Positions 52,971-54,697 of a stretch of DNA of 54,697 nt are shown piece by piece. Position numbers and translations under genes: made by a program. The notes beneath the pieces were generated by a model. It saw only the letters and a list, made by a program, of their open reading frames with translations. It was not told where the DNA came from and ran no database searches. Source of the stretch: Chitinophagales bacterium. GTDB taxonomy: Bacteria > Bacteroidota > Bacteroidia > Chitinophagales > UBA2359. Position 1 is the first letter of the stretch. Each line of letters begins with the position of its first letter. The DNA lies in the NCBI GenBank assembly GCA_016787295.1, contig JAEUUX010000189.1, positions 1-54,697 of the forward strand, written 5' to 3'.

Positions 52971-53137
52971 CAAAAAAAATATCCCAACTTTGGTAAGGTT
53001 TTTCCATGTTTTCCCCTTTATAGGTTATACATTTGAACAATAGATTAGTCAAGTTGTCAAAGGAAAATCCCCCAAACATCCTCATAAAAAAGTAGGGGCG
53101 CGTATGCCGAAAAGCGAATAGAGTAGGCGGTGTTTTT
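52971..53137 (+). repeat. upstream repeat B, shared with the M43 protease gene
   Basis: This is the second copy of the 167-bp region at 49843-50010, directly before the T9SS esterase gene. TACATTTG at 53028-53035 matches the -7 consensus. Confidence 0.85.
53069..53128 (+). promoter_or_regulatory. candidate pseudoknot RNA motif, copy B, upstream of the T9SS esterase gene
   Basis: Same sequence as copy A: CGC (53099-53101) with GCG (53114-53116), and GCC (53106-53108) with GGC (53126-53128). It ends 23 bases before the start codon at 53152. Confidence 0.5.
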
Positions 53138-53151
53138 TTAATTTTTTTTCT

Positions 53152-54697
53152 ATGAAATTTTTATCTTACATTCGTTTTCTATTTTGTCTGGCTGCATTAG
53201 TTGGCTCATCTAAGCAAACTATCTTTGCACAATGTCCATCATTCATTGACGTTTCTCATACCATTATGCCTTATTATACGCCTCTTGATCTTAGTTATAA
53301 TATACAAAATCCCAGTGCAACAGTCGTTTATGAAACCGTAAAAAGAATTTGGCCCGTTAATGGTACGGCTTATGGCAATGCAATTCCTGTCAAAATGGAT
53401 ATTTATCGCCCTGTGGATTTAGTTGGAGAAACAAATATCCAACGTCCTGTAGTTATCTTATGTCATGGTGCTAATCGTCGTCGTTTTTCTCCTGAATGGC
53501 AAATAAGGGCGCAAGATTTCACACGCAGGGGTTATGTCGTCGTAAGTATAGATTATAGAGCTGATGTTGCGTTTAATCTATTAGAAGCACTAACCATTGC
53601 TTCTCAATGTAACACCGCAGATTGCAAAAGAAAAAGTGTAGATAGAACAATTTATTCCAATGCGATGGATGTTCATAATGCCATTAGTTATTTGGTAGCT
53701 AATCAAACAGCTCTTAAAATTAATCCCAATAAAATTATCATCGGCGGACATAGTCTGGGAGCGGCTACTTCTTTTGTGGCGAGTTGTTTAGATAAAAATG
53801 AAGTATTAGCAGGTACTTTTCCTTCCGACTTTTTGACTAATCCTTTTTATATCAACTTAGCTACCCATCGAAGCCGTATTAAAGGAGCTATTTTGTGGGG
53901 TTCTGCTACTACTGACGTTAATTATTTGGACAGTAGCGACAATGTTCCTTTGTTTATTTTTCATGGCACGTATGACCCTGCCGCTCCTTTTTATTCAGGC
54001 AAACAATTTTGCGATAACCTCAACCCAATTTATTATGGCGGGGCACCTGTTGCAATACGAGCCGATAGTTTTATCACTCCCTACTCCTATTATTTCGTAG
54101 AAGCACGCGGAGCAGGACATATTACGGGAGTATCGTGCCAATATCTTCCTTTTGGCGACTCCAATGAAACACTTCAAATGCTATGGTCTCCCGATTTGTT
54201 GCGTTTTATGAAAACAACTATGCTCGAAGGCACTGTTAATCAAGTACATAAAATTGTTACTCCGCTCAATACAAGCCAATATGACTATTGCACAGGTGTT
54301 CAAAACACTTATTGCAATGGAAATGCCGATGAATTTATTCCTACACCAAGCGCTGCCGTAGCTTGTTTTCAGTCTCCTGCCTTTACTTTGAGTACCATGC
54401 CTTGGAACAATGGTAATAATAATTACAGTAGTTGTACCGCACCTATTGTTTGTCCTGCTCCTGATGGTGTTTGTGGTGGATATGGCAAAGTTGAGATGTC
54501 AAGTTCCTCTCCTGCCCCCACCCTCTCCCTATACCCCAACCCCACGAGCAACCACACCACCCTACAATACAACACCAACACCGACGAAACAGCCACCGTC
54601 ACACTACTCGACCTTAGTGGAAAAACAGTCGCCATCAACAACGAATACGCCACCGCTGGCAGCAATGAATTTGGCATAGATACCAACCAACTACCCG
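53152..54697 (+). CDS. secreted alpha/beta hydrolase with T9SS sorting domain (partial, runs off the window)
   Basis: The frame stays open for 515 codons to the end of the window. It has a signal peptide (about 1-28, QTIFAQC), an alpha/beta hydrolase domain (about 75-360) with oxyanion segment VILCHGANRR, nucleophile Ser201 in GGHSLGA, an Asp in IFHGTYDPAAPF and His in GAGHITG, and the start of a T9SS type A domain (LSLYPNPTSN onward, about 460). Similar proteins act on ester bonds outside the cell; the substrate is unknown. The last 190 bases switch to C-ending codons, unlike the T/A-ending codons before them. The upstream region and RNA motif are shared with the M43 protease gene, so the two are probably co-regulated. 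Confidence 0.88.
   Translation, partial: MKFLSYIRFLFCLAALVGSSKQTIFAQCPSFIDVSHTIMPYYTPLDLSYNIQNPSATVVYETVKRIWPVNGTAYGNAIPVKMDIYRPVDLVGETNIQRPVVILCHGANRRRFSPEWQIRAQDFTRRGYVVVSIDYRADVAFNLLEALTIASQCNTADCKRKSVDRTIYSNAMDVHNAISYLVANQTALKINPNKIIIGGHSLGAATSFVASCLDKNEVLAGTFPSDFLTNPFYINLATHRSRIKGAILWGSATTDVNYLDSSDNVPLFIFHGTYDPAAPFYSGKQFCDNLNPIYYGGAPVAIRADSFITPYSYYFVEARGAGHITGVSCQYLPFGDSNETLQMLWSPDLLRFMKTTMLEGTVNQVHKIVTPLNTSQYDYCTGVQNTYCNGNADEFIPTPSAAVACFQSPAFTLSTMPWNNGNNNYSSCTAPIVCPAPDGVCGGYGKVEMSSSSPAPTLSLYPNPTSNHTTLQYNTNTDETATVTLLDLSGKTVAINNEYATAGSNEFGIDTNQLP

Noticed and set aside
1-54697. tRNA or rRNA genes
   Set aside because: I looked for TPsiC-arm and rRNA core sequences on both strands and found none; a tRNAscan-SE run would settle it.

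Overview
The window reads as chromosomal DNA of a low-GC member of the Bacteroidota. The signs are TAnnTTTG-type -7 promoter boxes upstream of many genes, AT-rich start regions with little Shine-Dalgarno sequence, secreted proteins ending in type IX secretion (T9SS) type A sorting domains, Oar-like and OMP_b-brl-type outer-membrane receptors, an OmpP1/FadL-GDSL lipase pair, and an ECF-like sigma factor architecture typical of the phylum. I cannot place it below phylum level from sequence alone. No tRNA, rRNA, CRISPR array, phage or complete insertion sequence was seen.

Layout. 1-8.6 kb: hairpin-rich leader, GDSL lipoprotein and FadL-type porin (minus), metallophosphoesterase and anmK (plus). 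5.7-10.6 kb: type III restriction-modification system with res before mod. 10.7-12.0 kb: arsenite methyltransferase and arsenate reductase. 12.2-16 kb: dnaK, a debris-containing spacer, cytochrome P450. 16-18 kb: two tandem paralogous membrane proteins. 18.2-20.2 kb: der-rnhB. 20.2-27.7 kb (minus): secreted EEP/sphingomyelinase-like protein, DUF4846 lipoprotein, PHB-depolymerase-like esterase, MsbA-like ABC exporter, a small lipoprotein, and a repeat-bearing secreted protein. 27.8-29.3 kb: repeat-rich gap with a 395-bp MITE-like element carrying a nested second element, then a 21-bp minisatellite of about 25 units. 29.4-32.8 kb: Oar-like TonB-dependent receptor.

32.9-49.1 kb is the most interesting part. 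At each end lies a minus-strand pair made of an ECF-like sigma factor with a long N-terminal extension followed, 111-114 nt later, by a one-TM TPR protein; the two pairs are paralogous. Between them are a beta-barrel receptor, a RiPP cluster, a T9SS-exported subtilase, an exported TPR-CHAT protease with a C-terminal membrane anchor, and ftsE. The RiPP cluster holds a 55-residue Cys-rich double-glycine precursor (37492-37659), a radical SAM/SPASM maturase containing a G9 tract, and a C39-peptidase ABC exporter. A peptide made, modified, cleaved and exported here, with proteases and two sigma/membrane-regulator pairs nearby, could form a signalling or antagonism module; that link is inference.

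49.4-54.7 kb: second copy of the 395-bp element, then two T9SS cargo genes (M43 metalloprotease with FN3 and LamG domains; alpha/beta hydrolase, cut by the window end). These two share a nearly identical 167-bp upstream region ending in a small RNA motif. A diverged version of the same motif lies upstream of the RiPP precursor, and its two short stems change in a compensatory way, suggesting a pseudoknotted cis-regulatory RNA common to three exported-product genes.
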